DNA from: a virus
Reading direction: 5' to 3' (one strand)
Length of the DNA stretch: 47,507 nt
Virus record (IMG/VR): IMGVR_UViG_3300031754_000007
Coordinates: 1 to 47,507 of that record
Positions 29,950 to 39,582 of the stretch are shown here, in pieces. The notes beneath the pieces were generated by a model. It was not told the origin of the DNA, did not search any database, and was given only the letters and a program-made list of their open reading frames with translations. Position 1 is the stretch's first letter, and each line of letters opens with the position of its first letter. The position numbers were made by a program, and so were the translations under genes.

Positions 29950-32309
29950 TGATGCCCCCTGAAAGTGCCACCAAGATTGGCTTGCAGCGGAGTGGTTAAC
30001 GTCCCGTCGCCGCCCTGACATCGGATTCGCCTCTTACCTGTAGTCAACGAGAATGGCCCGTTGAAGGCGAATGTGGGTGACGGTGCGGGAATAACGTATC
30101 CGTTCGGCCTAATCTGCAACAGGAATACGTCGTTGCGGCAGGTAGAGTTGATTACGCAGTTGGCCGTGCCTGCGGTACTGCCTAGCGTCCCCTCCATGTC
30201 CGACGTGAAGTAGAGCCAATTGCCGTCCGGTGAGATTTCTCCGAGTGCGTTCTGCTCGGCAAAGTTGAGATTAGAACCGGAATTGAATGTGTGACCGACG
30301 CGCAACTCATTCGCCGTGTTCCCCGCTGAGTAGCTCGGGAACAGCAAAAAGAGTTCATTCCACATCGAACAGTTACCGCCAGCGCAGTTGGGATTGGAGC
30401 TGGAATTGAGGAACAGTCCCGTTGCGCTGGTATCCACTTGCGTTGTGAAGAAGGCAACTGGATTGGCGTCGGAGACGTTAGTGTTGAACTGGCTCGTGTG
30501 CTGATCGCTGTTCAGAACCGCCGAGAGCTGGAACTGATTCAGGTAGTTGCCGAAATTATTAAGCGGACTGGCGGATTGGTAATTTGTCCCTTTGAAGATG
30601 TGTGAGTAACCTTGACCTTCGTGGCCTGAGCAAGTTCCGCCTGACGCAGCGGTAGCAAACGATGTCCAGTGAACAGTGCCGTCAATGACGACGCCAGCGG
30701 TCCATGTAGGCTCCGTCAAGCTCTCTGTGCCAGGAGTCGTCATTTTGTAGAGGAGGAAATTGTAAGGGTAGACTCCGCCACCAAACTGATTGCCATTGCC
30801 AGAGCGCCCGGAGCCATTGCGCGGGAAAATCACCACGAGAGGCCCACCGCCAGCCGTAGGAACACCGTTGATGCCGGAGGAATTGACCGTTGCCCCAGGA
30901 GTCCAGTCCGCCTGCGCCGCGATGTGTGACTCAAGGCAACTCTGCGCCGTCATGGTCCCCACAGGCCAGATGTAGTTGCCCACGTCGGTGCTCTGGCAGT
31001 AGCCGTTGTTTTGAAAGCATCCGCCGGGGGACACGGACACATAAGCGGCTTGCTTTAACTGTGTAGCATCGTGGATCGGGAAGGTATCGGTTTCGGAGAT
31101 TGGCGTGCAAGCTCCGTACTGACCGGAGTTGTAGCTTCCGTTTGCCCCACAGAGACCCCCGTTGACTCCGACACCATTTCCTCCGTTCGTGGAGGACAGC
31201 ACCCATGTGATCGTATTGTCGGTAATCGAACCGCCGAAGGTACACGAGCCGCCGTCTAGCGAGTCCCAATTTGGCCCTGACGCTGACGATCCCGACGTGC
31301 CCCCCGAGACGGTCGTGAATACGCAATTGTGGGTGTTGTTGATGTAAGGCGCAATCTTAGCATTGGCCGCGAACACCGTGGAAGTAAGCCAATCCTGGGC
31401 TATGTAATTAGCGTTGGTATGATAAACGGTGCCATCGAAGCAATGAGCTGTGCAGTCCCCACATGAGCATGGTCCCCAATCCCCAGTGACAAGGCGAGAG
31501 TCCGTGTACCATACCCGGCAGCCTTTGCCGATCGTGTAGACGGCAAAAATATAGCCCTTATCTTGTCCGCCAGACAGAGAAAGCGCCACTCCGAAACTAG
31601 ACGCCGACCCATCGGGCTTGAATGTACCATTCCAGATGTAGGAATTAGCGGCACTGGAGAGGCAGTGTGTACCTGAAGTGAGATCGAATATTTGGGTCGC
31701 GCTGGCGATGGAAGGCGTTCCGCTGCCATTCACAGAAAGTGTCAATGCTGCTGCCTGCACTCCTTGCGTAGCTACGAATGTTCCCGTATTCACGCTGGCA
31801 AACAGATAAACCTTGAGCGGATTCACTGGATCGAACGGCATTGGGAAGCTGTATTTAAGGGCCGACGTGAAAGGCGAGACTGCGAGCGTAGACGGGTTGA
31901 AGCCTTCTATCCAGCAGTTCCCGCCGTCGCTGCATACCTCGAATAACGTGGAGTTGGAATTGGCGTTCGGGCTATTCGCCTGCCCTGCGTGCCATTCGTT
32001 GTTAGTGTTCAGGCTAGCGTCGGTAAAGCGAATGAGTTTATGAGTGCCATAGGAAGCGTCATCATAGCCGGACATGATGGTACCGACGCCATTCAGGTAT
32101 CCGCCAACGGTGCCAATATTTGCGGCTGTGACTGCCACTGTCCCACTGCCCGTGTTGGAATTGGGAACATTGATCGAGGAACAAGTCGAGGGCGTTGTAG
32201 AGCTGCATCCGGGCAAGGGGACATACGCCGATGCGTTCGAGTTGCCGGTGTATCCCTGCTGGGCAACCGCAGCGGCCACCAAAACTAAGATGGAAAATAA
32301 TCGTCGCAT
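29940..32309 (-). CDS. Large secreted protein, cysteine- and Ser/Asn-rich (789 aa)
   Basis: A signal peptide (MRRLFSILVLVAAAVAQ) precedes a mature chain rich in Gly, Ser, Asn and cysteine pairs (CSSTTPSTCSS, CSDGGNCW, CSCGDCTAHC). Repeated blade-like strands such as NEWHAGQANSPNANSNS and GNWLYFTSDMEG suggest a beta-propeller-like surface protein, but I see no clear catalytic signature. It overlaps the upstream gene by a TAATG. Acidobacterial secreted proteins look similar, so it may have been acquired from a host. Confidence 0.65.
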   Translation of the reverse strand: MRRLFSILVLVAAAVAQQGYTGNSNASAYVPLPGCSSTTPSTCSSINVPNSNTGSGTVAVTAANIGTVGGYLNGVGTIMSGYDDASYGTHKLIRFTDASLNTNNEWHAGQANSPNANSNSTLFEVCSDGGNCWIEGFNPSTLAVSPFTSALKYSFPMPFDPVNPLKVYLFASVNTGTFVATQGVQAAALTLSVNGSGTPSIASATQIFDLTSGTHCLSSAANSYIWNGTFKPDGSASSFGVALSLSGGQDKGYIFAVYTIGKGCRVWYTDSRLVTGDWGPCSCGDCTAHCFDGTVYHTNANYIAQDWLTSTVFAANAKIAPYINNTHNCVFTTVSGGTSGSSASGPNWDSLDGGSCTFGGSITDNTITWVLSSTNGGNGVGVNGGLCGANGSYNSGQYGACTPISETDTFPIHDATQLKQAAYVSVSPGGCFQNNGYCQSTDVGNYIWPVGTMTAQSCLESHIAAQADWTPGATVNSSGINGVPTAGGGPLVVIFPRNGSGRSGNGNQFGGGVYPYNFLLYKMTTPGTESLTEPTWTAGVVIDGTVHWTSFATAASGGTCSGHEGQGYSHIFKGTNYQSASPLNNFGNYLNQFQLSAVLNSDQHTSQFNTNVSDANPVAFFTTQVDTSATGLFLNSSSNPNCAGGNCSMWNELFLLFPSYSAGNTANELRVGHTFNSGSNLNFAEQNALGEISPDGNWLYFTSDMEGTLGSTAGTANCVINSTCRNDVFLLQIRPNGYVIPAPSPTFAFNGPFSLTTGKRRIRCQGGDGTLTTPLQANLGGTFRGHQCK

Positions 32310-33055
32310 TAAAGATTCTTCCCCGGCCCTATGTCTTTCCCCGGCCCTACTTCCTTCGACCCTCCGGCGGCTCCCCCTGCTTGATACATTGAAATTATTA
32401 CAGAGTTGCTAGTCTCCGTCGTCCCCACCGTGACCGTTCCCACCTGAGACGTTTGGATTGCCGACGCTACGTAATACTGACAGACTGCCGCGCGCCCAGT
32501 TGATGTGTTACTGGCATTGGCGTTGATCGTCGCAACTTGTCCTCCAATGACTGGGCTAGAATAAGACGTGACTGCCCCGCCATCGGTGGCGAAACACGCC
32601 ATCAATATCTCAGATGATTGCGCTGAAGTGTAAGTTGTGGTGGTCCAAGAAGTGCTCGTGGCGCTATTCAATCCGGCCGGATGCAAATCCAGCGTGCTTG
32701 CTCCCGAGGTCTCCATTACAACGCAGACGGTTTTTACTGCACTGGCTACATTACAGGTAACTGTAGTCGTCCCCCCAACTTCGCTTAACGTTTGGAAGAC
32801 CGTCATGTCACCAGTATTGGCGACGCCGAACGCAGCTACAATGGTAGAGAAAGAATCTCCTGCTCCAGTTGAAACGCTCGCTGCGTCTGCATGTACGCCG
32901 TTAACTACAATTGTCAATTGATCCGTGGCTGTAGTATTGCTTCCTAACGTTACGTTGCATGTCGCCGCCGCCGCCGAACAGTTACCCGCCTGCACAAACG
33001 CAGGCAGCGCCCACGCCGAGGAGCACAGCACGAGAAGGATGAGCAGCCGCTTCAA
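32309..33055 (-). CDS. Secreted beta-rich protein, TTG start (248 aa)
   Basis: TTG at 33055 overlaps the previous stop (TTGA) and has AGGAGG seven bases upstream. The product MKRLLILLVLCSSAWALPAF is a signal peptide followed by a beta-rich, Thr/Ser/Ala-rich chain with cysteines (GNCSAAAATC, VTCNVASAVKTVC) and a C-terminal tail of repeated GPGK (GPGKDIGPGKNL). Its composition matches the 246-residue secreted protein, suggesting a family of exported beta-sandwich proteins. Confidence 0.65.
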   Translation of the reverse strand: MKRLLILLVLCSSAWALPAFVQAGNCSAAAATCNVTLGSNTTATDQLTIVVNGVHADAASVSTGAGDSFSTIVAAFGVANTGDMTVFQTLSEVGGTTTVTCNVASAVKTVCVVMETSGASTLDLHPAGLNSATSTSWTTTTYTSAQSSEILMACFATDGGAVTSYSSPVIGGQVATINANASNTSTGRAAVCQYYVASAIQTSQVGTVTVGTTETSNSVIISMYQAGGAAGGSKEVGPGKDIGPGKNL

Positions 33056-33147
33056 TTCATCCCCTCCTGATAAACCGCCACCCTAGCCTGATATTGAGGC
33101 GAATTCGCTGCGGTTACACTATATTGCACATTGGTGAATATTTTCAT
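33052..33147 (-). CDS. Small protein between secreted-protein genes (31 aa)
   Basis: AGGAG lies seven bases before the ATG at 33147. The peptide is MKIFTNVQYSVTAANSPQYQ followed by ARVAVYQEGMN, soluble and without a signal. Its stop overlaps the TTG of the next gene, so its main job may be to couple translation. Confidence 0.5.
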   Translation of the reverse strand: MKIFTNVQYSVTAANSPQYQARVAVYQEGMN

Positions 33148-33156
33148 ATTGTTCTC

Positions 33157-35505
33157 CTATTGAATTCTTGTAACTGCTGCTCTCAGCGAGTAAGTTCCTG
33201 TACCAGTTGAACAGGCGGTATATCCCGTTGCGTACTGCACCAGGCTACCATTAGTTGAAAACGTAAAATCTCCACTAGCCGACTCATTTGCGAGTGCCGT
33301 CTGGAAGGGAAAACTCGCTTGCATTGCGGTTGTAGCCGCTCCTGTCTGGGCCATCATGTTTAGAGCTACGGCAGAGTGAGTAACCGCGTTTTCATCAGTC
33401 CACGTCAATAAGAACGTCACTGATCCCGCAGTCACTACAGAGCACGCCGTACCTCCTCCCCAAAAGTTCCAGTGAACGTGATATTGACCGGCAGTATTGC
33501 AAGCTCCTGCCGCTGAAGCACAGAGAGTAGCGGTTGTAATGGCTGCCGTCTGGGCCGTCTGGTTGATGGCTCCCGGCTGCTGTCTAATCAATATTCCATA
33601 ATTGTTGGTGCCGTTCGTGGCCACCTTAAGCTCGTGAGCAGTCGAATCGGCGTACGAAGCTATAGAACTGGCTACGTTTGTGGGAGCCGTGCCTTCGGTC
33701 TGACAGCGTGCCCCTCCCGTGCCTGCTGTACACGCTGGAGGGGACGTTCCAGTGGCAATCGAGGTAAGGGCCGCGAAGTTACCGCTTTTGTCGCCGGTGA
33801 ACTGGGCAGTGTTATTCTTCGCAAAATTAAACAGAAGCGATCCGGCCGCCGAACTGGTATCCGTAACGTTAAAGTTGAGACCCATCCCGGTCAGGCCTGC
33901 GTTGTTCCAAGTCGTCTGAATTTGGTAAGCGGGAAAAGCGACAGTCCCAGTCACGCTACCCTGATTAACCCCAAATGGTGTCGCAGTTGATGCCGAAGCT
34001 GTACTGACCGTAAATTCGGTTTGATTTGCCAGGCCATTCGTAAGGGTGCCGTTTGTAGCCGCAGAGGTTTCGCCAAACGTCACGCCGTTCTGAGAGTTAG
34101 TTGTCTGGGCGACGTTGATGGTGAGAGGATTATTGCCATTTGCGATTGTAGTGATAGCCCCAGTGGCACTCACAACCTGATTGATAGGAACCGTTCCCGA
34201 GGTTAACTGACAAGTAGCGCACCCAATAGCCCCCGCCGCACTAATCGTGATTGGGGCTGTGCCACTAAGACCGGAACTGCCAACGTTGCCGATCGGCAAT
34301 TGGCCGCTTACGTCAGCGCTTCCGAGGGCAACGGCAGAAATAGTGCCCGCTACCACGCCAGCCGTATTAGTCCAGTGCATGATTCCGGTTGCCGCTGCAG
34401 TCGGCATCTGAACTTCGTAAGCGGTAACCGAGGTAGGAGCCTCCAGAACTATAGTCGATGCCGTCGCGTGGCCTTGTGCAGTACCAGCGGGGAGAGTGAT
34501 GCAACCCGCCGTCCCAGTTCCGCAATTAGCGGTAAATGTCTGAAGCCCAGACCAAGTGTTCGCGTGCCCTAAAGCCAGCGATGCAACAACCGCACCGGAA
34601 GTCGGAGAAATTGTTAGCGTTCCGTCGCTGTTTGATACCGAAGTCACTGCTCCGGTGAGAGCTTGGCATCCGATTCCAGTGGTTGTTGACCAGTTCAGCG
34701 CATGGGTGCCGTCACCGCAGTTAGAACCAAAGGCGGAGAAGGTCGGGAAATACACACGCTTCCAGTTGGTCACGCCATCTTGATAGAAAAAACTCGCAAA
34801 ATTGGGGAGGATGGTGCAGGTGGCCGAGCCATCGCACAAATCAGAATGGCCCACGTTCGGCGTGACGGTCAACGTGGTTGAAGTGTTTCGCAAAACGAAA
34901 GGCAGGTTGGCCCCAAAGCCAGCAGAAGCAATGGAAGGCAGGGCAAGAGCAGTGCCAGCCGTCCAGTCTAGGAAGTTAGCACGATCTGTAACTAGCAGCG
35001 TGGCTGGATTCGTTGCGTCTATCGGAACTCCCTGCAAGGCGTAAGCACAAGGCTGGCCCACGCCTCCAGACGGAGTGGAAACGCACGGCTGCGGAACGCC
35101 ATTCGGCCCTGTAGGTGCCGCCGTCCTTCCGATGACGTTGTTCGCTGTGGCTTGAATGTTGTCGCCCAGCACAACATTAGTCGGCTGTGTATTGCCATTC
35201 AGAGTTCCCGGCAGTGTGATAGCGGCATCAAGCGAGAGGACTGGAGTGGTTGTCCCCGTCGCTACGTCTATTTGATTGGCTGTGCCTGAAACGCTTGTGA
35301 CAGTTCCGCCGCCTCCACCACCACTTATGAGCACCCATGCGCCATTAGCGCATGTATAGAGCGCCCCGGTAGCATCGTTAACGGCTTGCTGGTTATATCC
35401 ACAAGCCCCACTTGCAGCGCCGGGGAAGTGAACCAGCGTGACATTGCCCAACTGCGCGAACGCACCACCACACGCAAACAGCAGGAATACCAGGAGTTTT
35501 TTCAT
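33157..35505 (-). CDS. Tail-fibre-like protein with a signal peptide (782 aa)
   Basis: MKKLLVFLLFACGGAFAQ is a signal peptide, followed by a cysteine pair, a glycine run and SGTANQIDVATGTTTPVLSL, a segment I associate with phage tail fibres. The middle is a long beta-rich, Ala/Thr-rich shaft with collagen-free repeats. The C-terminal 120 residues (YHVHWNFWGGG, FLLTWTDENAVTHS) look like a receptor-binding head. Overlap with the upstream gene is ATGA. The combination of fibre sequence and secretion signal is unexpected. Confidence 0.7.
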   Translation of the reverse strand: MKKLLVFLLFACGGAFAQLGNVTLVHFPGAASGACGYNQQAVNDATGALYTCANGAWVLISGGGGGGTVTSVSGTANQIDVATGTTTPVLSLDAAITLPGTLNGNTQPTNVVLGDNIQATANNVIGRTAAPTGPNGVPQPCVSTPSGGVGQPCAYALQGVPIDATNPATLLVTDRANFLDWTAGTALALPSIASAGFGANLPFVLRNTSTTLTVTPNVGHSDLCDGSATCTILPNFASFFYQDGVTNWKRVYFPTFSAFGSNCGDGTHALNWSTTTGIGCQALTGAVTSVSNSDGTLTISPTSGAVVASLALGHANTWSGLQTFTANCGTGTAGCITLPAGTAQGHATASTIVLEAPTSVTAYEVQMPTAAATGIMHWTNTAGVVAGTISAVALGSADVSGQLPIGNVGSSGLSGTAPITISAAGAIGCATCQLTSGTVPINQVVSATGAITTIANGNNPLTINVAQTTNSQNGVTFGETSAATNGTLTNGLANQTEFTVSTASASTATPFGVNQGSVTGTVAFPAYQIQTTWNNAGLTGMGLNFNVTDTSSAAGSLLFNFAKNNTAQFTGDKSGNFAALTSIATGTSPPACTAGTGGARCQTEGTAPTNVASSIASYADSTAHELKVATNGTNNYGILIRQQPGAINQTAQTAAITTATLCASAAGACNTAGQYHVHWNFWGGGTACSVVTAGSVTFLLTWTDENAVTHSAVALNMMAQTGAATTAMQASFPFQTALANESASGDFTFSTNGSLVQYATGYTACSTGTGTYSLRAAVTRIQ

Positions 35506-36188
35506 TGGAATGTAACCGATCCCGAAAGAGTTTCCGAACCAGTATGTGAAACCAGCAGACCCCGCACGAAAATTGGAGTTAGACCTGCCGGGTCATAGCG
35601 CATCGTGGTTTGTGTCCCTGAAAACGTCAGCGTGGATTGAGTGACGAAGTTAGTAGCGATCCAGGGATCGACATTGGCGATTTGAACGGCTATTACCGCT
35701 GCGGAAGGTGCTGCGCTCCAAGTCGCCTCAAAGGAAAATCCAGTTAGAGCGATGCGGCTTCCAAAGCTCGGCAGCGCCACAGGAACGCTTGCTGTCCCTA
35801 CTGTTACCGCTTCCCGAACTACAGGCGTAGGCACTTCGGCAACTCCGGCGTCAGGCGTGGATGAGATATTCGCGTTTGTCAGAGCGAAAGTGACCGTACC
35901 AATCCCGGTAGTCGCATTGATGGTTACGCCCGTCAGCGCCACGTTGGTGACGTTGAACACGCCGCTCGAAGTCTGCGTCCCAGTAACCGTAATGAACGAT
36001 CCCACGGCAGGGATATTTCCCGAGTAAACCGCGACCGTCAAGGTTGCGACGTTTGTGGTCAACGCCACGTTCGTCACATATATCAGCGTGGGTGAAATCT
36101 TATCGTTGTAAGTTCCCCAAACGTATTCCGGGGTGTGGGGATTACACAGACGGATTACGGCGAATGGTGACGCGCTAAACAGTGGCAT
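35502..36188 (-). CDS. Virion protein with shared beta module (228 aa)
   Basis: No signal peptide is present. Residues about 34-118 (YVTNVALTTNVATLTVAVYS, FITVTGTQTSSGVFNVTNV) match the beta module also present in the 45171, 40549 and 26904 gene products. The C-terminal half is another beta-rich domain (ALPSFGSRIALTGFSFEATW). Its position between internal virion proteins and the fibre-like gene fits an adaptor or baseplate-type component. Confidence 0.65.
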   Translation of the reverse strand: MPLFSASPFAVIRLCNPHTPEYVWGTYNDKISPTLIYVTNVALTTNVATLTVAVYSGNIPAVGSFITVTGTQTSSGVFNVTNVALTGVTINATTGIGTVTFALTNANISSTPDAGVAEVPTPVVREAVTVGTASVPVALPSFGSRIALTGFSFEATWSAAPSAAVIAVQIANVDPWIATNFVTQSTLTFSGTQTTMRYDPAGLTPIFVRGLLVSHTGSETLSGSVTFQ

Positions 36189-36203
36189 AATTTCCTCGAT
36201 TTC

Positions 36204-37787
36204 TTACTTTGATCTGATTTTCTTCAACGATTCCTGCAAAATGGGGGTTAGATCGTCCTCAGGCGAAGCTGAACTGAGACTTTTGGGTGGCTTCACGGGG
36301 ATTCGCTGGCCGTTCACAACTTTGGCTACAGGCGTACCGTTTTGCCGCAGTTCATTCCACGCTTTGCCCTTTGAGGAGGATTCTTCAAAGGCTTTGGCTT
36401 GTTCTGGGCTTATATCTCCGGTGATATGATGCGCGCCTGTGTTGGTGATGCCTTCAAATTCTCGCGTTGTCGGGTCGTATTTGTAGGCTTTCAGCGCACT
36501 TGATTTCACTGGGGTATAGCCTGAAAGCTTGGACCTGTCGAAAATCGGCTCATTCGGAGCCAACGGCTTGCCACCAACCGATTCATTAAGCAATTTTCCA
36601 ATATTAGTCCGTGACGCATCAATCGTAGGTTCACTGATCGTACGCAGTGGCGCTAATGGCGAGCTTGCGGTAGTCTTAATTATCGGTTGGATTCGTTCTG
36701 GCATCTTTTCTGGAAGCTGAATGCCAGACGCTCTAGATGGTAACGCTGGCTGATTAGGTTCAAACCCGCCGCGCGCAGAAATCGGGCCACGCTCAAGCAA
36801 TCCGCGCGTAGGCTGACGCGGCTCCTCTAGATATTCACCTTCAATGACCCCCGTCCCAAGTTGGGCCGGAGTTCGCATCGAACTTGCTGGGGCTTCATAT
36901 TGACCTGCTGGTAGTTTGGCCTGAATGGGAGGCGCAATAGGTTTAGGTTTAATCGACTTAAGGGCTTCCCCCGTCACACTAGCGGGAGCGGCTCCAGCAA
37001 TCGGAATCTCACGTAGCGCAGAGCCAAGATTTGGCAATCCAAAGGATTCACCGGGGATTCGGATTTTCCCTAACGCGCTGCGACCAAGACCAGCCCCTAG
37101 CAATGCGCCAAGCTCGCCCATTCCAGGAATGCCAGTAGCATGACCTGCGGTTGCGCCTATTCCAGCCCCGAGGACTCCAGGCGCTTTCTCTATGAGCGCA
37201 TTCCCGCCTTTAGCTGCTCCGCGAATCATTGGTGGCAGAATTTTCTCCCCGACCAGTGGTGATGCGGCTAACGCTTGCCCTGCAATCATGTGTCCAGCAA
37301 CTCCACCTATGTCCCCTTCTTTCGCGGATTCTTCCATTCCGGGGACATTCGCAATCATTCCTACAGCGGGAGCGGCGAGTCTGTAAGGCAGACTGTAACC
37401 AGCAGCCTTTCTACGCTGCCAATCAGCCGGGGCATCTGCGATTGTTTTACCGATAGATTGTTCCAAATCGTTCTGAGCTGTTGGATTCCCAAACGCAGCC
37501 GCGCCGAGGGTAGCCGCACCTTTCACTGCTCCAAGCACATCGTCCCCAGCAGCAGCCCAGAATCCGGGATGTTGAGTATCCTGTTGTTCTAATGGAACGA
37601 CTGTGCCGCCAGCCTTGACTGCTTCATGGTAGCGATCCGCAGGAACATAGCCCAAATTCCCTTTAGGGTCTTTGATCATTACCGCTGGCTTTGCACCCGC
37701 TGCGATAGCTTCTTTCATCCTCTCAAAAGGAATATCGCCAGGAGTACCGTCAGGCGCAATGATGGGAACAGTTGTCCCGCTACTCAA
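36204..37787 (-). CDS. Internal virion protein with KTSC domain (527 aa)
   Basis: Glycine/alanine-rich hydrophobic segments (GAGIGATAGHATGIPGMGEL and neighbours) resemble membrane-inserting ejection proteins of short-tailed phages. The C-terminal residues 429-485 (SSALKAYKYDPTTREFEGIT, then SSSKGKAWNE) look like a KTSC domain. The N-terminus repeats PF/YVPADRYHEA-like units (residues 13-65). The gene overlaps the previous one by ATGA. It is probably ejected with DNA to form a channel. Confidence 0.6.
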   Translation of the reverse strand: MSSGTTVPIIAPDGTPGDIPFERMKEAIAAGAKPAVMIKDPKGNLGYVPADRYHEAVKAGGTVVPLEQQDTQHPGFWAAAGDDVLGAVKGAATLGAAAFGNPTAQNDLEQSIGKTIADAPADWQRRKAAGYSLPYRLAAPAVGMIANVPGMEESAKEGDIGGVAGHMIAGQALAASPLVGEKILPPMIRGAAKGGNALIEKAPGVLGAGIGATAGHATGIPGMGELGALLGAGLGRSALGKIRIPGESFGLPNLGSALREIPIAGAAPASVTGEALKSIKPKPIAPPIQAKLPAGQYEAPASSMRTPAQLGTGVIEGEYLEEPRQPTRGLLERGPISARGGFEPNQPALPSRASGIQLPEKMPERIQPIIKTTASSPLAPLRTISEPTIDASRTNIGKLLNESVGGKPLAPNEPIFDRSKLSGYTPVKSSALKAYKYDPTTREFEGITNTGAHHITGDISPEQAKAFEESSSKGKAWNELRQNGTPVAKVVNGQRIPVKPPKSLSSASPEDDLTPILQESLKKIRSK

Positions 37788-39040
37788 TGGGTTTTGGCCT
37801 TCCCGCCGAATTTAGAAAAGAAATCAGACGTAGGTTCATTCCGCGAGTTCTCTAACGCGCTCATTGTCTCCGTGATTTGCTTGCGCTGCGTATCCGAGAA
37901 ATATGGGGCTTCTGGCGTGAATAAATGCTTCGCTTTTGCCTCAAATCCGCCCATGAGATCGCGCGCTTTTTGCAGCATTTCAATCTGAGCCTGCGTCATA
38001 CGGAACCCCGATGAAGGCTTGGCTAACTCGAAATACTTCTCCATTAGGGCTTCATCCCCAGGTCCGGTGAACTTTCCGCCCTTCATGTAATCTTTGGCAT
38101 AATTGAGTGCATCTTCCCCTGCCTTGCCAGCGACATTAGCCTTTTCTTCTCCACCAATGCTCTGTGCTCCGGTCGCGTCCATTCCCGGCTTTAGCTCTAC
38201 GACTTTGCCATTGATGACAGCAAGTTGGCGCTGCTCTTTTTCGGGTTTTTGGGTCGCGTTTGCATAAGCTGCTATCGCGTCAGCTACTTTGCCTTCTGGG
38301 TGCGCCTTTTGATATTCATCAATGAATTGCTGCTCGGGTGTATCCGGCTTCTCTGGCTTAGGCTGTGTTTTGTTCTGTTCCTGAAGTTTCAGCCAGTCGC
38401 TAGCGGGAGCGCTTGGATTCTGCTTTGCCCACAACTCGAAATCATTGGTCGGCTCTTTAGGTTTAGGATTCTCCGCTAGCTCCTTCTCGGTGTCAGCGCG
38501 TTCCTTCTGTGCGCCCGCTTCCGTAGTTTGGTTTTCTAACTGTCCCGCGCGCTCTGCTCCCGCGATATCACTCTTTTCGGCCAGTGACTTATTCAGGTCC
38601 GTTCCCGGTATCAGTGCCATCGTTCCTGGTGCGAGAATGTCCCCTGCTATGTTCCCAGCCTTCGCTAATCCGTGGAAAATCTTCCCTGCTACGCCCGGAT
38701 GTGCGGAGATAGCCGATCCCCACGGATGCTCTTTCTCGTACTCAAGTTGAGTTCCGCGTTGCTGAAGGTAATCCTTACTTCCAATCGGCGCTGTAGCGTC
38801 TGGCGGCTTCTCAAGGTTGAATATTTGCTTGCCAAGCTGATGCGACCCTTCCGCAGCTCCTAAAAGACCGCCCGGTCCCGCCGAAGCCTTCGCCAATGGC
38901 AGTAACTCATCAGGAATGGCCCTTCCCGGCGCCAGGATGCCCCCTAGCGACGATTGCGGGATGCGTGGCTGGATTCCCTTCAGAATATCGGGATCGGGGT
39001 CTAAACTCGAATCTGAGAGGATTGGGGGAAGGATGAGCAT
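37784..39040 (-). CDS. Putative internal virion protein (418 aa)
   Basis: From the ATG at 39040 (MLILPPILSDSSLDPDPDIL), the protein has a Gly/Ala-rich helical middle (ILAPGRAIPDELLPLAKASA, AGKIFHGLAKAGNIAGDILA) and a long charged, proline-containing coiled region. Its start forms TAATG with the preceding stop. It lies between two other internal-protein-like genes, so an ejection protein is likely. Codons before this ATG belong to another frame. Confidence 0.55.
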   Translation of the reverse strand: MLILPPILSDSSLDPDPDILKGIQPRIPQSSLGGILAPGRAIPDELLPLAKASAGPGGLLGAAEGSHQLGKQIFNLEKPPDATAPIGSKDYLQQRGTQLEYEKEHPWGSAISAHPGVAGKIFHGLAKAGNIAGDILAPGTMALIPGTDLNKSLAEKSDIAGAERAGQLENQTTEAGAQKERADTEKELAENPKPKEPTNDFELWAKQNPSAPASDWLKLQEQNKTQPKPEKPDTPEQQFIDEYQKAHPEGKVADAIAAYANATQKPEKEQRQLAVINGKVVELKPGMDATGAQSIGGEEKANVAGKAGEDALNYAKDYMKGGKFTGPGDEALMEKYFELAKPSSGFRMTQAQIEMLQKARDLMGGFEAKAKHLFTPEAPYFSDTQRKQITETMSALENSRNEPTSDFFSKFGGKAKTH

Positions 39041-39582
39041 TAGCCGCCAACTCCTGGCCTTGCACTCAAAGTGCGGATTAGTTCGTTCATGTTTTGGAGC
39101 CATCCCACCTTGCTCGCGTTCGTCTCTGCATTCACATCTTCCGGCAATAGACTTTCTGCTTTCAGCCCTGCGTTGGTATCTTCGCCGTAAAGACTCCCCA
39201 ATTGCTCCTGTGCCTGCGCTTGGCGCTTTAGCCCTATATCTGCGCTGCGATTCTTGACTCCCAAAGCGCTAGCCGCATTTGTCCGCATTTTGTCTCGTGC
39301 CGCTTCGTCTAAAACGTTGGAATATCCTGCCGAATTGCGCGAGCGCGCCACTTCAGAATTGGCCGCACCTTTTATCCCTGATTCCGTTCCGCCAGCGCCC
39401 TGTTCCCCGGCAACCAACATGCTGTTTTCCTGCTCTGGCGTGTAGCCCGTTGGAGTTTGGGCTTCACGCTCAAGACCGGGAATCAACGAACCGGCAATCT
39501 GACCCGCGTTGGCAAGCTCAGTTCCAGCAGTCGAATTGCTAGTCTGAAATGCGTTCTTTGCGTTATTAACCGCATCTCTCAT
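39040..39582 (-). CDS. Putative internal virion protein (180 aa)
   Basis: The protein is helical and Ala/Gly/Asn-rich (VNNAKNAFQTSNSTAGTELA, LDEAARDKMRTNAASALGVK), with size and composition like the T7 gp14-class internal proteins. It ends in LIRTLSARPGVGG and overlaps the next gene by TAATG. Assignment rests on composition and order only. Confidence 0.5.
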   Translation of the reverse strand: MRDAVNNAKNAFQTSNSTAGTELANAGQIAGSLIPGLEREAQTPTGYTPEQENSMLVAGEQGAGGTESGIKGAANSEVARSRNSAGYSNVLDEAARDKMRTNAASALGVKNRSADIGLKRQAQAQEQLGSLYGEDTNAGLKAESLLPEDVNAETNASKVGWLQNMNELIRTLSARPGVGG

